Notes: generated by a model from the sequence alone, not told the origin. Counted from the stretch's first letter, positions 22,522-30,400 are shown. The stretch: 30,542 nt of DNA from Leptofilum sp050292445 (GCA_050292445.1 JBNKLQ010000042.1:1-30542), one strand, 5' to 3'. A program made the numbers and translations.

Positions 22522-23889
22522 ATGGACAACATCCATAAAATTCTGGTTGCCAACCGTGGCGAAATTGCCGTGCGCGTCATTCGGGCCGCACAAGCTTTGG
22601 GTAAAACGGCCGTTGCCGTTTACAGCGATGCCGATCAAGAGGCGCTGCACGTCCAACTTGCTGATGAAGCTATTCATATTGGCCCCGCCCCCGCCACAAA
22701 AAGCTACCTTGATAGCGCCAAAATCATCGCGGCGGCACAGCAAGCCGGGGCAGACGCCATTCATCCCGGATATGGTTTTTTGGCTGAAAATGCCGCCTTT
22801 GCCCGTGCTTGCCAGCAGGCACAAATTAAGTTTATTGGACCATCTCCAGAAGCAATTACGCAAATGGGTGACAAAGCCCTGGCGCGAGAAACAGCACAAA
22901 AAGCAGGCGTGCCGGTTGTGCCGGGAACAAGTGGCACTTTGGCTTCATTGGCTGATGCCGAAACGACCGCCGCCACCATTGGCTATCCACTCATGATCAA
23001 AGCGGCTGCTGGCGGTGGGGGGCGTGGCATTCGCATCGCGCAGGATCAAGCTGAATTGGAGCAGCTGCTGCCTCAAGCCCAACGAGAAGCGCAAGCCTCC
23101 TTTGGCGACGGAACAGTTTATCTGGAACGCTTTGTGCAACAGGCGCGGCATGTGGAAGTACAGGTACTGGGAGACGGGAACCGAGCCATCCATCTATTTG
23201 AACGAGAATGTTCTCTGCAACGACGACGGCAAAAAGTCGTCGAAGAAACACTCTCTCCCTGCTTGACCCCCGAATTGCGGGCGCAAATGACCTCGGCCGC
23301 CGTTCGTCTGGCCGAAGTGGTCGCTTATGAGGGTGCCGGGACCATTGAATTTTTAGTCGATGATCATACGGGGGAATTCTTCTTCATTGAGATGAATACG
23401 CGCATCCAGGTTGAGCATCCTATCACCGAGATGATATGCAAGGTAGATTTGGTGCAAGAGCAGATTCGCCTTGCAGATGGTGAGCCACTGCGTTGGACTC
23501 AGGAAGAAATACGGCCGTCTGGTTGGGCTATCGAATGTCGCATCAATGCAGAAAATCCCGATATGAACTTTATGCCCAGTCCCGGCACACTCGGCCGTAT
23601 CCAATGGCCGCAAGGTAAACATGTCCGCATAGACACCGCCATTTATGAAGGGTACACCATTCCGCCCTATTACGATTCATTGATCGCCAAACTTATCGTC
23701 TGGGGCAAAACCCGCGACGAAGCCATCCGCAAAACCCGGCAATGCTTACAGGAAACGCAAATAGAAGGTATTCACACCACCATTCCCATGCTCAGACAGC
23801 TGATGGATGATAACGCATTCATTCAAGGAGCCTATCACACAGAATATCTGACCGAATGGATGCAAAAAAAGGAGAGTTTACATGTCTAA
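22522..23889 (+). CDS. accC: Biotin carboxylase (AccC-type ATP-grasp subunit)
   Basis: A 455-residue protein, close to the usual length of about 450. N-terminal domain: KILVANRGEIAVRVIRAAQ and HPGYGFLAENAAFA. ATP-grasp: KAAAGGGGRGIRI, then the catalytic FIEMNTRIQVEHPITEM. The C-terminal biotin-carboxylase domain has AIECRINAENP and PYYDSLIAKLIVWG. It carboxylates biotin on the carrier with bicarbonate and ATP. No acetyl-CoA carboxyltransferase (accA/accD) genes are present; instead pxpB2 overlaps its end by 8 bp and pxpC2 follows. The natural reading is therefore that the carboxyl acceptor is handled by an AHS1/AHS2-type carboxyltransferase, as in urea carboxylase. The symbol names the family. 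Confidence 0.92.
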   Translation: MDNIHKILVANRGEIAVRVIRAAQALGKTAVAVYSDADQEALHVQLADEAIHIGPAPATKSYLDSAKIIAAAQQAGADAIHPGYGFLAENAAFARACQQAQIKFIGPSPEAITQMGDKALARETAQKAGVPVVPGTSGTLASLADAETTAATIGYPLMIKAAAGGGGRGIRIAQDQAELEQLLPQAQREAQASFGDGTVYLERFVQQARHVEVQVLGDGNRAIHLFERECSLQRRRQKVVEETLSPCLTPELRAQMTSAAVRLAEVVAYEGAGTIEFLVDDHTGEFFFIEMNTRIQVEHPITEMICKVDLVQEQIRLADGEPLRWTQEEIRPSGWAIECRINAENPDMNFMPSPGTLGRIQWPQGKHVRIDTAIYEGYTIPPYYDSLIAKLIVWGKTRDEAIRKTRQCLQETQIEGIHTTIPMLRQLMDDNAFIQGAYHTEYLTEWMQKKESLHV

Positions 23890-24769
23890 ACCAACCTCAC
23901 GCTACAGCTTTGGCGGTGATGATCACATCTTTGTTGAATTGGCCGCAGAGATGAGTTTGCAAGCCAATTTTCGGGCGATGGCCATCGTCTCCGTCCTTGA
24001 AAAAAGAAACCAGCGCGGCGTCATTGATATTTGTCCGGCCAATGCCTCCTATCAGGTACGTTTTGATCCTGACATCATCCATCCTTATGAGATAAAGCAG
24101 CTTTTAGCCGAAATTGATGACGAAGTAGGGGATGCCTCTGACTTCGATCTCTCTACACGGATCATTGCCGTACCGGTGCTATACAACGACCCCTGGACGC
24201 AAGAAACGTTGATGCGCTTCCGTGACCGCCACCAGGACCCAGACGCAACCGATATGGAGTATGCTGCCCAGATCAATGGTCTGGGTTCGACCGAGGCATT
24301 TATCGAGGCCCATTCTGGCTCACCGTGGATTACCTCGATGGTTGGGTTTGTGGCCGGTCTGCCCTTCCTCTTCCAAATGGTCGAGAGAGAAAAACAGATC
24401 GAAGTGCCTAAATATTTGCGTCCGCGCACCGACACACCTGCGCTGACGGTGGGGCATGGAGGCTGTTTTGCCTGTATTTATTCAGTGCGCGGCGCAGGTG
24501 GCTACCAGATGTTTGGTATCACGCCCGCACCCATTTTTGATCCGAAACAGTCGCTGCCAGACTTTTCAGAATTCATGATCTTTTTTAGGCCAGGCGATAT
24601 TGTGAAGTTTGAATCAATTACACGTGAACAGTATGACGACTATCGCGCTCAGGTAGAAAATGGGACGTTTCAGTTCAAGAAAAAGGACGTTCATTTTAAG
24701 CTCAATGAGTTTTTAGCCAACCCCGGCCAATATAACAAGCAGCTGATGGAGGTGTTAAATGGGAATTAA
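23882..24769 (+). CDS. pxpB: PxpB/KipI-type (carboxyltransferase AHS1-like) protein, copy 2
   Basis: A 295-residue AHS1/KipI-family protein translated from an ATG overlapping the carboxylase gene (AAGGAGAGTTTAC-ATG). The fold start is YSFGGDDHIFVELAAEMS. Several positions that copy 1 keeps are changed: GFVAGLPFL instead of GF-PG, PALTVGHGG instead of P-GTIG--G, IYSVRGAGGYQ instead of IYP--TPGSYQ, and ITPAPIF instead of RTP. It is therefore a diverged copy, specialised rather than decayed, since the frame and core are intact. It overlaps pxpC2 by 11 bp, as expected for subunits of one complex. It probably forms, with PxpC2, the carboxyltransferase for the adjacent biotin carboxylase and carrier. 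Confidence 0.87.
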   Translation: MSKPTSRYSFGGDDHIFVELAAEMSLQANFRAMAIVSVLEKRNQRGVIDICPANASYQVRFDPDIIHPYEIKQLLAEIDDEVGDASDFDLSTRIIAVPVLYNDPWTQETLMRFRDRHQDPDATDMEYAAQINGLGSTEAFIEAHSGSPWITSMVGFVAGLPFLFQMVEREKQIEVPKYLRPRTDTPALTVGHGGCFACIYSVRGAGGYQMFGITPAPIFDPKQSLPDFSEFMIFFRPGDIVKFESITREQYDDYRAQVENGTFQFKKKDVHFKLNEFLANPGQYNKQLMEVLNGN

Positions 24770-25730
24770 ATTGTTGACCGCAGGTTTATCCACATCTATT
24801 CAGGATAGAGGGCGGTTTGGCTATTACAACGTCGGTATTCCGCCATCAGGGGCAATGGATCAATTTTCCTATCTGGCGGCGAATTTGCTGGTGGGCAATG
24901 TGAATGGGGAAGCGGCGTTGGAATGCACCTATATGGGGCCAGAGCTTGAGTTTGAGATGGATACGGCCGTTGCCGTCACCGGGGCAGAAATGACACCGCG
25001 TCTGAATGGACAAGAGATGCCCCAATGGGAATCATTTGCTGTCAAAGCGGGGGATAAATTGACCTTCGACTACCTCAAAAGCGGCGCACGCGTTTATTTG
25101 GCTGTGGCCGGGGGCATCGATGTGCCGGTTGTTTTAGGCAGCCGGTCACTTTATGGCCTGGGCGCATTTGGCGGCTTTGAAGGACGGGTGTTGCAAGCAG
25201 GCGATTCATTACCCGTTGGCTCACCGACCCAAAACGGGGCCATCGGCAAAAGCGTCCCCGCTGAATTGCGACCCACTTTTGGCAATAGTGTCCCCATACG
25301 GGTCATGATGGGTTTATATGATCACCGGCTAACTGAAAAAGGGCGGCGAGATTTCATCGATACTGAATGGAAATTGACTCCTGTTGCCGACCGGATTGGC
25401 TTTCGTTACAAGGGGGCAGAACTGGAATTTGTCGCCCGCGAACAACCCTTTGGTGCCGGAAGCGATCCGTCCAATATTGTGGACGCGTGTTATCCGATTG
25501 GGTCGATTCAGGTACCCGGCGGCGTAGAGCCAATCATTTTGCACCGTGATGCTGTTTCTGGCGGTGGGTACGCCATGATCGGCACGGTTATTAGTTCAGA
25601 CATGGACACTGTCGCGCAAATGCAGCCTAACAGCATCGCTGATTTTGTGGCGGTTGATATGGAACAGGCGTTGGCAGCGCGACAACAGTATCAGGCACGC
25701 GTGTCTGAATTAACAACATTATTGACATAG
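24759..25730 (+). CDS. pxpC: PxpC/KipA-type (carboxyltransferase AHS2-like) protein, copy 2
   Basis: A 323-residue AHS2/KipA-family protein; GGAGG lies five bases before the ATG, inside the end of pxpB2. Conserved blocks: GLSTSIQDRGRFGYYNVGIPPSGAMDQFSY (given here only as a block at about 8-37), LLVGN, LECTYMGPELEF, VAGGIDVPVVLGSRS, LQAGDSLPVG, VPGGVEPIILHRDA. It is the partner of PxpB2. PxpBC-type pairs supply the ATP-dependent ring-opening activity with PxpA; in urea carboxylase the fused homologues transfer the carboxyl group from biotin to the substrate nitrogen. Having both the biotin enzymes and PxpA beside it supports the second mechanism coupled to ring opening (inference). Confidence 0.9.
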   Translation: MGIKLLTAGLSTSIQDRGRFGYYNVGIPPSGAMDQFSYLAANLLVGNVNGEAALECTYMGPELEFEMDTAVAVTGAEMTPRLNGQEMPQWESFAVKAGDKLTFDYLKSGARVYLAVAGGIDVPVVLGSRSLYGLGAFGGFEGRVLQAGDSLPVGSPTQNGAIGKSVPAELRPTFGNSVPIRVMMGLYDHRLTEKGRRDFIDTEWKLTPVADRIGFRYKGAELEFVAREQPFGAGSDPSNIVDACYPIGSIQVPGGVEPIILHRDAVSGGGYAMIGTVISSDMDTVAQMQPNSIADFVAVDMEQALAARQQYQARVSELTTLLT

Positions 25731-25738
25731 GTGTCATT

Positions 25739-27049
25739 ATGCAAGCAGTAGATTCTTTGCAGGTAACAAACAGGGATTTATTACAACGACGCGTGAATGC
25801 CGTACCACGAGGTGTGGCATCGGCATTTCCTATCTTTGCCCAACGTGCCGAAAATGCGGAACTGTGGGATGTGGATGGGAAGCGGTATATTGACTTTGCT
25901 GGCGGAATCGGCGTGTTAAATACAGGGCATCGCCATCCGCAAATTATGCACGCTGTCGAACAACAGATGGCTTGTTTTACGCATACGGCTTTTCAAGTGA
26001 TGGGGTATGAAAATTACATTGCCCTGGCGGAACGGCTGAATGCGTTGGCTCCAGGTGACGCCCCCAAAAAGTCGATTTTTTTTACCTCTGGGGCGGAGGC
26101 GGTTGAGAATGCGATCAAGATTGCCCGGGCGTATACAGGGAGAACGGCCGTTATCGCTTTCTCGGGTGCTTTTCACGGGCGTACCATATACACAATGGGG
26201 CTTACGGGCAAAGTTGCTCCCTACAAAACAGGGTTTGGCCCCTTGCCAGGGGCAATCTACCACGTTCCCTTCCCCGCCACCTATCATGGGATCACCACAG
26301 AAATCTCCTTAGAGGCGATTAAAAGCCTATTCCGGGCAGACATTTCTCCCAGTCAGGTAGCGGCTATCATCATCGAGCCGGTACAAGGAGAAGGCGGGTT
26401 CTATCCAGCACCCTTCGACTTTTTGCGCCAGCTGCGCGCTTTGTGCGACGAACATGGCATTCTGCTTATTGCCGACGAAGTGCAGAGTGGGTTTGCCCGC
26501 ACTGGCAAACTGTTTGCCATCGAACATTCAGGCATTGTCCCCGATATGATCACAGTGGCGAAAAGTATGGCAGGTGGCTTCCCGCTGTCAGGCGTTGTTG
26601 GCCGTGCCGATGTGATGAACGCACCCGCGCCAGGCGGCTTGGGCGGTACGTATGGCGGAAATCCAATTGCCTGCGCGGCAGCTTTAGCCGTGTTAGATGT
26701 GATTGAATCTGAGGGATTGCTGGCGCGCAGCTTGCAAATCGGCGATTATGTCAAACAGCGTTTACATAAGATGTCCACAAAAATGAATCGCTCTGGACCA
26801 CAAATCGGGGATATTCGTGGGCTAGGAGGGATGGTGGCATTTGAGTTTGTCAAAGACAAAGAGAGCCGCACACCCGATGCAGAGGCAGCACAACAGTTAA
26901 AGAAGCTGGCTTTAGAAAAAGGATTGATTGCCCTGGTTTGTGGCACATATGGAAATGTGATCCGCGTCCTGGTACCACTGACCGCATCAGATGCGATTAT
27001 TCAGGAAGGTTTGGATATTATTAGTGAATCGTTGGCAGAGATGGTCTGA
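25739..27049 (+). CDS. gabT: 4-aminobutyrate aminotransferase-type class III transaminase
   Basis: A 436-residue PLP class-III aminotransferase strikingly similar, from memory, to E. coli GabT along its whole length. Examples are RRVNAVPRGVA, WDVDGKRYIDFAGGIGVLNTGH, TSGAEAVENAIKIARAYTGR, AFSGAFHGRT, IIEPVQGEGGFYPAP, LIADEVQSGFARTG (Asp to pyridine nitrogen), TVAKSMAGGFPLSG with PLP lysine K275, and GGTYGGNPIACAAAL. It converts GABA (or a homologous omega-amino acid such as 5-aminovalerate) plus 2-oxoglutarate to the semialdehyde plus glutamate. It starts 8 bp after pxpC2. No succinate-semialdehyde dehydrogenase follows; an aldehyde:ferredoxin oxidoreductase does. This gene is the strongest hint that ring opening yields an omega-amino acid. 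Confidence 0.92.
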   Translation: MQAVDSLQVTNRDLLQRRVNAVPRGVASAFPIFAQRAENAELWDVDGKRYIDFAGGIGVLNTGHRHPQIMHAVEQQMACFTHTAFQVMGYENYIALAERLNALAPGDAPKKSIFFTSGAEAVENAIKIARAYTGRTAVIAFSGAFHGRTIYTMGLTGKVAPYKTGFGPLPGAIYHVPFPATYHGITTEISLEAIKSLFRADISPSQVAAIIIEPVQGEGGFYPAPFDFLRQLRALCDEHGILLIADEVQSGFARTGKLFAIEHSGIVPDMITVAKSMAGGFPLSGVVGRADVMNAPAPGGLGGTYGGNPIACAAALAVLDVIESEGLLARSLQIGDYVKQRLHKMSTKMNRSGPQIGDIRGLGGMVAFEFVKDKESRTPDAEAAQQLKKLALEKGLIALVCGTYGNVIRVLVPLTASDAIIQEGLDIISESLAEMV

Positions 27050-27052
27050 CTA

Positions 27053-27088
27053 TTTACCAACAAAGGTTTTTACCAAACAAAATATAAT
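27053..27088 (+). promoter_or_regulatory. Direct repeats and -10 box upstream of bioY
   Basis: TTTACCAACAAA (27053-27064) and TTTACCAAACAAA (27069-27081) are 16 bp apart, and TATAAT follows at 27083-27088, about 16 bp before the bioY ATG. There is no good -35, which fits an activated or repressed promoter. This could be a separate, biotin-responsive entry point for bioY and the oxidoreductase; it does not match a BirA or BioR operator that I know. Confidence 0.4.
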
Positions 27089-27104
27089 TTGAGGAGAGTG
27101 AAAA

Positions 27105-27692
27105 ATGTACATGACTTATGCTGATGCGTTTCGCCCGCTGGACAAACAACGTGTGATTTTTTATGAAGTTGCGCTGTTATTGTTTGGGTCTTTATTTATT
27201 GCTTTAACGGCCCAAATCTCGTTCAACATCGGCCCGGTGCCAATTACGGGGCAGACGTTGGGCGTGCTGCTAGTGGGAATGTTGTATGGCAGTAAAAGAG
27301 GCGCGGCAACTTTGCTTACTTATCTGATTGAAGGCGCTGTTGGTTTACCTGTTTTTGCTGGCGGTACGTTTGGGGTTGCTGTATTGGCTGGCCCCACGGG
27401 TGGTTATCTGGCCGGGTTTATTGTTGCTGCTTTTGTGGTAGGTTGGTTGGCTGAACGGGGCTGGGATCGCTCGTTTGGATTAACGGCCGTTGCCATGCTC
27501 ATCGGCAATATCATCATTTATCTTTTTGGTTTGCCGTGGCTGGGCACCCTGCTTGGTTACGAAAACATGTTGGCCTACGGCTTCCTGCCATTTTGGCCGG
27601 GCGACATCCTCAAGCTGCTGATTGCCGCCGGGCTTCTGCCCACAGGTTGGAAACTGCTCAACAAATTTGGTAAACGGCAAGGTATCCAATAA
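27105..27692 (+). CDS. bioY: BioY biotin transporter (ECF S-component)
   Basis: A 195-residue membrane protein with about six helices and BioY hallmarks: GPVPITGQTLGVLLVGMLYGSKRG near 42-66, TYLIEGAVGLPVFAGG, LAGPTGGYLAGFIVAAF, and GFLPFWPGDILKLLIAAG near the C-terminus. It binds biotin and brings it into the cell, alone or with shared ECF ATPases (no bioM/bioN here). GAGGAG precedes the ATG. Its place directly after a biotin-dependent carboxylase cluster indicates that it supplies the cofactor of the carrier protein; the host may depend on external biotin. Confidence 0.94.
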   Translation: MYMTYADAFRPLDKQRVIFYEVALLLFGSLFIALTAQISFNIGPVPITGQTLGVLLVGMLYGSKRGAATLLTYLIEGAVGLPVFAGGTFGVAVLAGPTGGYLAGFIVAAFVVGWLAERGWDRSFGLTAVAMLIGNIIIYLFGLPWLGTLLGYENMLAYGFLPFWPGDILKLLIAAGLLPTGWKLLNKFGKRQGIQ

Positions 27693-27752
27693 AAGAAAAT
27701 AAGGGTTGAGGTTTGTGCTTTAATTGCTCAGTTCCTTCTTAAGGAGACACTA

Positions 27753-29450
27753 ATGCAAGTTTGGCGCGTAAACATGCGTACGCAAGCTGTCACGCAAGAG
27801 GCGGTACCTGACGCATGGCAGCATTTGGGCGGACGAGGCTTAATTGCCCGTGTATTGCTGGATGAGGTTGTTCCTGCCTGCCACCCACTGGGGCGGCAAA
27901 ACAAGCTTGTCTTTGCCCCTGGCTTGCTGGTGGGACACCGGCTCTCTAGCTGTGATCGCGTGTCAATTGGCGGCAAAAGCCCGCTAACAGGCGGCGTGAA
28001 GGAAGCAAATGCGGGAGGTCGCACTGGCTATCACATGGCCCAATTGGGCATAAAAGCATTGATCATCGAAGACCAGCCAGCAGATATGAAATGGCAAGTT
28101 TTGCATTTGAGTACGATGGGGGCGCGGTTTGATGCGGTTGCCGATCTGGCTGGTTTGGGTGTCTATGCGGCCGCGTCTGCTTTGCTGGAACGGTACGGGG
28201 GAGAGGTGGCCATCGCCCTTATTGGCCCTGGCGGGGAGATGCAGTTAAGCGCGGCAGGGATTCAAAACATCGATAAGGATAAACGGCCGTCTCGCATTGC
28301 CGCTCGTGGTGGCCTGGGGGCAGTGATGGGCAGCAAAGGATTAAAGGCGATTGTCTTCGACCAACAAGGTGGCCAAAAACCAGCCATCTCCCATCCCAAA
28401 GCATTCCGCGAGGCGAAAAAGGTGTTCTCCCAATCATTGGCCGCGCATCCGCAAACGGCCGTTTACGCCAACTACGGCACAGCAGCCATGACTCAACTCT
28501 GCAACCATGTTGGTGCCCTCCCCACCAAGAACTTTTCCAGCGGTCAATTTTCCGGTGCCGCCAAGATCAGCGGCGAACATATGCGTGATTTGCTCCTGAA
28601 GCGGGGCGGAACTGCCGATCCCAGCCACGCCTGTATGGCTGGCTGCGTCATTCGCTGCTCCAACATCTACGCCGACGAAGAGGGCGCAGAAATCGTGTCC
28701 CCAGTGGAGTACGAAACCATCGGCCTGATGGGCAGCAATTTAGGCATTGATTCGCTGGATACCATTGCCCGCATGAATTGGGAAGTAAACGATTTGGGAT
28801 TGGACTCAATTGAAATCGGTGCTGCCTTGGGGGTCGCCGCCGAAGCAGGGCTATTTGCCTTTGGTGATGGCGCAAAGGCCATGGAGATATTGCGCGAAAT
28901 TCGGCAAGGCTCTGCATTAGGTCGTGCTTTGGGACATGGCGCGGCCACAATGGGCAAACTGTATAGCGTCTTGCGGATCCCTGTGGTAAAAGGGCAGGCG
29001 TTATCGGCATATGATCCCCGCGCTGTTAAAGGAACAGGCGTGACGTATGCAACCACACCACAAGGGGCCGACCACACCTGTGGCCTGACCATACGGGCCA
29101 AAATCGATCACCTCAGCCCAGAGGGGCAGGCAGAGCTGTCGCGCAACAGCCAGTTGAGCATGGCCGGATACGACACGTTGGGGGCGTGTGTATTTGCCGG
29201 GTTTGGCTTTGCTGCCGCACCAGAGACGATCCCGGGCTTGCTTAATGCACGCTATGATTGGAATGTGGACACCTCTATTCTGCAAGATTTAGGACGAGAG
29301 ACGATTAAACTGGAACGGGAATTTAATCGGAGAGCGGGGTTTACGGCCGTTGATGATCGTTTGCCAGAATGGATGTGCCAAGAGCCTTTGTCACCACATA
29401 ATGTTGTGTTTGATGTGCCAGAAGAGGAGCTAGATAGGGTTTGGCAATAG
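27753..29450 (+). CDS. Aldehyde:ferredoxin oxidoreductase (tungsten/molybdenum pterin family)
   Basis: A 565-residue AOR-family enzyme, near the usual length of about 600; AAGGAG lies six bases before the ATG. Motifs: HLGGRGLIAR (pterin binding), the RIAARGGLGAVMGSKGLKAI block at about 181-200, the cluster cysteines C294, C298 and C302 (CMAGCVIRC) and a fourth, C479, in YDTLGACVF. Spacing of the first two cysteines is C-x3-C rather than the C-x2-C of Pyrococcus AOR. The family oxidises aldehydes to acids, reducing ferredoxin, with a tungsto- or molybdo-bispterin. After GabT it would take the semialdehyde (for example succinate semialdehyde) to the dicarboxylate. No cofactor-synthesis or tungstate-uptake genes are in the window. 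Confidence 0.9.
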   Translation: MQVWRVNMRTQAVTQEAVPDAWQHLGGRGLIARVLLDEVVPACHPLGRQNKLVFAPGLLVGHRLSSCDRVSIGGKSPLTGGVKEANAGGRTGYHMAQLGIKALIIEDQPADMKWQVLHLSTMGARFDAVADLAGLGVYAAASALLERYGGEVAIALIGPGGEMQLSAAGIQNIDKDKRPSRIAARGGLGAVMGSKGLKAIVFDQQGGQKPAISHPKAFREAKKVFSQSLAAHPQTAVYANYGTAAMTQLCNHVGALPTKNFSSGQFSGAAKISGEHMRDLLLKRGGTADPSHACMAGCVIRCSNIYADEEGAEIVSPVEYETIGLMGSNLGIDSLDTIARMNWEVNDLGLDSIEIGAALGVAAEAGLFAFGDGAKAMEILREIRQGSALGRALGHGAATMGKLYSVLRIPVVKGQALSAYDPRAVKGTGVTYATTPQGADHTCGLTIRAKIDHLSPEGQAELSRNSQLSMAGYDTLGACVFAGFGFAAAPETIPGLLNARYDWNVDTSILQDLGRETIKLEREFNRRAGFTAVDDRLPEWMCQEPLSPHNVVFDVPEEELDRVWQ

Positions 29451-29496
29451 GTCGCAAACTCTCTACGGTCTTAATCTGCCTGAGCAGGAGGCAAGA

Positions 29497-30369
29497 TCAT
29501 CCGGCGAATTGGGGCGTGGGCAAGCCCGTTACATCAGGCCGGTAAGCAAACAGGCTGCCAGATAGCGGATATTGTTCAAGTTCGGCTGGACTCATCTGTT
29601 GGCAGGCAGTGGTGATGTAAAGCGTGTCCAGATTTGGCCCGCCGAAGGTGCAACTGGTGACGTTGGGCACCGGCAGGGGAATGACTTCCAAAATCTCACC
29701 AGTAGGTGAGTAGCGGGTGAGCCGTGCGCCGCCGTAGTGAGCCAGCCAGAGGCAATTTTCGCTGTCTACCGTCATGCCATCCGGGGCACCTTCTTTGGCA
29801 AAAGTTAATTGGGCAAACGGCCGTTTCCTTCCAATCGCCCCATCATTATGTAAATCAAAAGCATAGACAATGCCTTTCACAGAATCATTGTGGTACATCG
29901 TTTTGCCATCCACACTGAATGCTGGCCCGTTGGTGATGAAGTAATCACTGTCCATTTTATGCAATGTATGATCAGGATTGAGCCGGTAGAGGCTGCCGGT
30001 GGATTCTTTCTCTTTCATGTTCATGGTGCCAGCCCAGAAGCGGCCGTTGCCATCCACCTTGCCATCATTAAACCGATTCTGCGGCAAGGCTACCTCTGGC
30101 AAAACAATGGGGTCTATCGTTTCTGTAGCAAAATCAATGGCAGCAAACCCATCGCGCACCGTGCCCACAAAACCACCCGACTGTCGCATGGCCAGGCTGG
30201 TAACAGGCTGATCAAACATCCAGGTGCGGCGCTCGCCGCTGTCTACCGTTATGCGATGCACTTTTTGACCGATTATGTCAACCCAATAAAGCGCGTTTTC
30301 GGCTGCGACCCACAGCGGTCCTTCACCCAACTGTGCTTGAATCTTCCAAATGCATGTTACCTCACTCAT
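29497..30369 (-). CDS. SMP-30/gluconolactonase/LRE-family protein
   Basis: A 290-residue six-bladed beta-propeller of the SMP-30/gluconolactonase family. Residues matching the metal site are present: E16 in LGEGPLW, N101 in NRFNDGKVD, N147 in ITNGPAFS and D197 in GAPDGMTVD. It hydrolyses a sugar lactone or similar lactone, probably with Ca or Zn. The start at 30369 is chosen because AAGGAG lies ten bases upstream; a TTG at 30378 would be too close to it. It converges with the oxidoreductase gene (46 bp between stops, no strong terminator). A link to the lactam-type cluster is possible but not shown; most relatives belong to sugar acid pathways. Confidence 0.9.
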   Translation of the reverse strand: MSEVTCIWKIQAQLGEGPLWVAAENALYWVDIIGQKVHRITVDSGERRTWMFDQPVTSLAMRQSGGFVGTVRDGFAAIDFATETIDPIVLPEVALPQNRFNDGKVDGNGRFWAGTMNMKEKESTGSLYRLNPDHTLHKMDSDYFITNGPAFSVDGKTMYHNDSVKGIVYAFDLHNDGAIGRKRPFAQLTFAKEGAPDGMTVDSENCLWLAHYGGARLTRYSPTGEILEVIPLPVPNVTSCTFGGPNLDTLYITTACQQMSPAELEQYPLSGSLFAYRPDVTGLPTPQFAG

Positions 30370-30400
30370 CGAAATCAAACTCCTTCAAAATAGTGAAAAC

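Larger units (their letters stand above)
280..29824. repeat. Highly iterated octamer palindrome ACGGCCGT (37 copies)
   Basis: First-base positions: 280, 805, 1926, 2073, 4736, 4881, 4976, 5356, 5554, 6258, 6836, 7510, 8992, 9865, 10447, 10783, 11562, 12043, 12608, 12997, 14527, 17356, 17826, 18444, 18556, 18846, 21044, 22072, 22606, 23511, 24963, 26144, 27483, 28283, 28455, 29343, 29817. At equal base use fewer than one copy is expected in this length. All but the copy at 805 are inside genes. They are read as T-A-V, N-G-R or R-P, so all three frames are used. This resembles HIP1 of cyanobacteria. Confidence 0.93.

Noticed and set aside
22271..23889. Acetyl-CoA carboxylase for fatty-acid synthesis
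   Set aside because: The carrier is only a short biotinyl domain and there are no accA/accD genes; the carboxylase overlaps pxpB2 instead.
15419..25730. Urea or guanidine carboxylase degradation operon
   Set aside because: The carboxyltransferase and biotin genes fit, but no allophanate hydrolase amidase or urea-transport genes are present, while PxpA and GabT point to a cyclic amide. It remains an alternative for the first PxpBC pair.
29477..29493. Terminator between the oxidoreductase and SMP-30-like genes
   Set aside because: Only a 5-bp stem (TGCCT/AGGCA) without a T-run on either strand.
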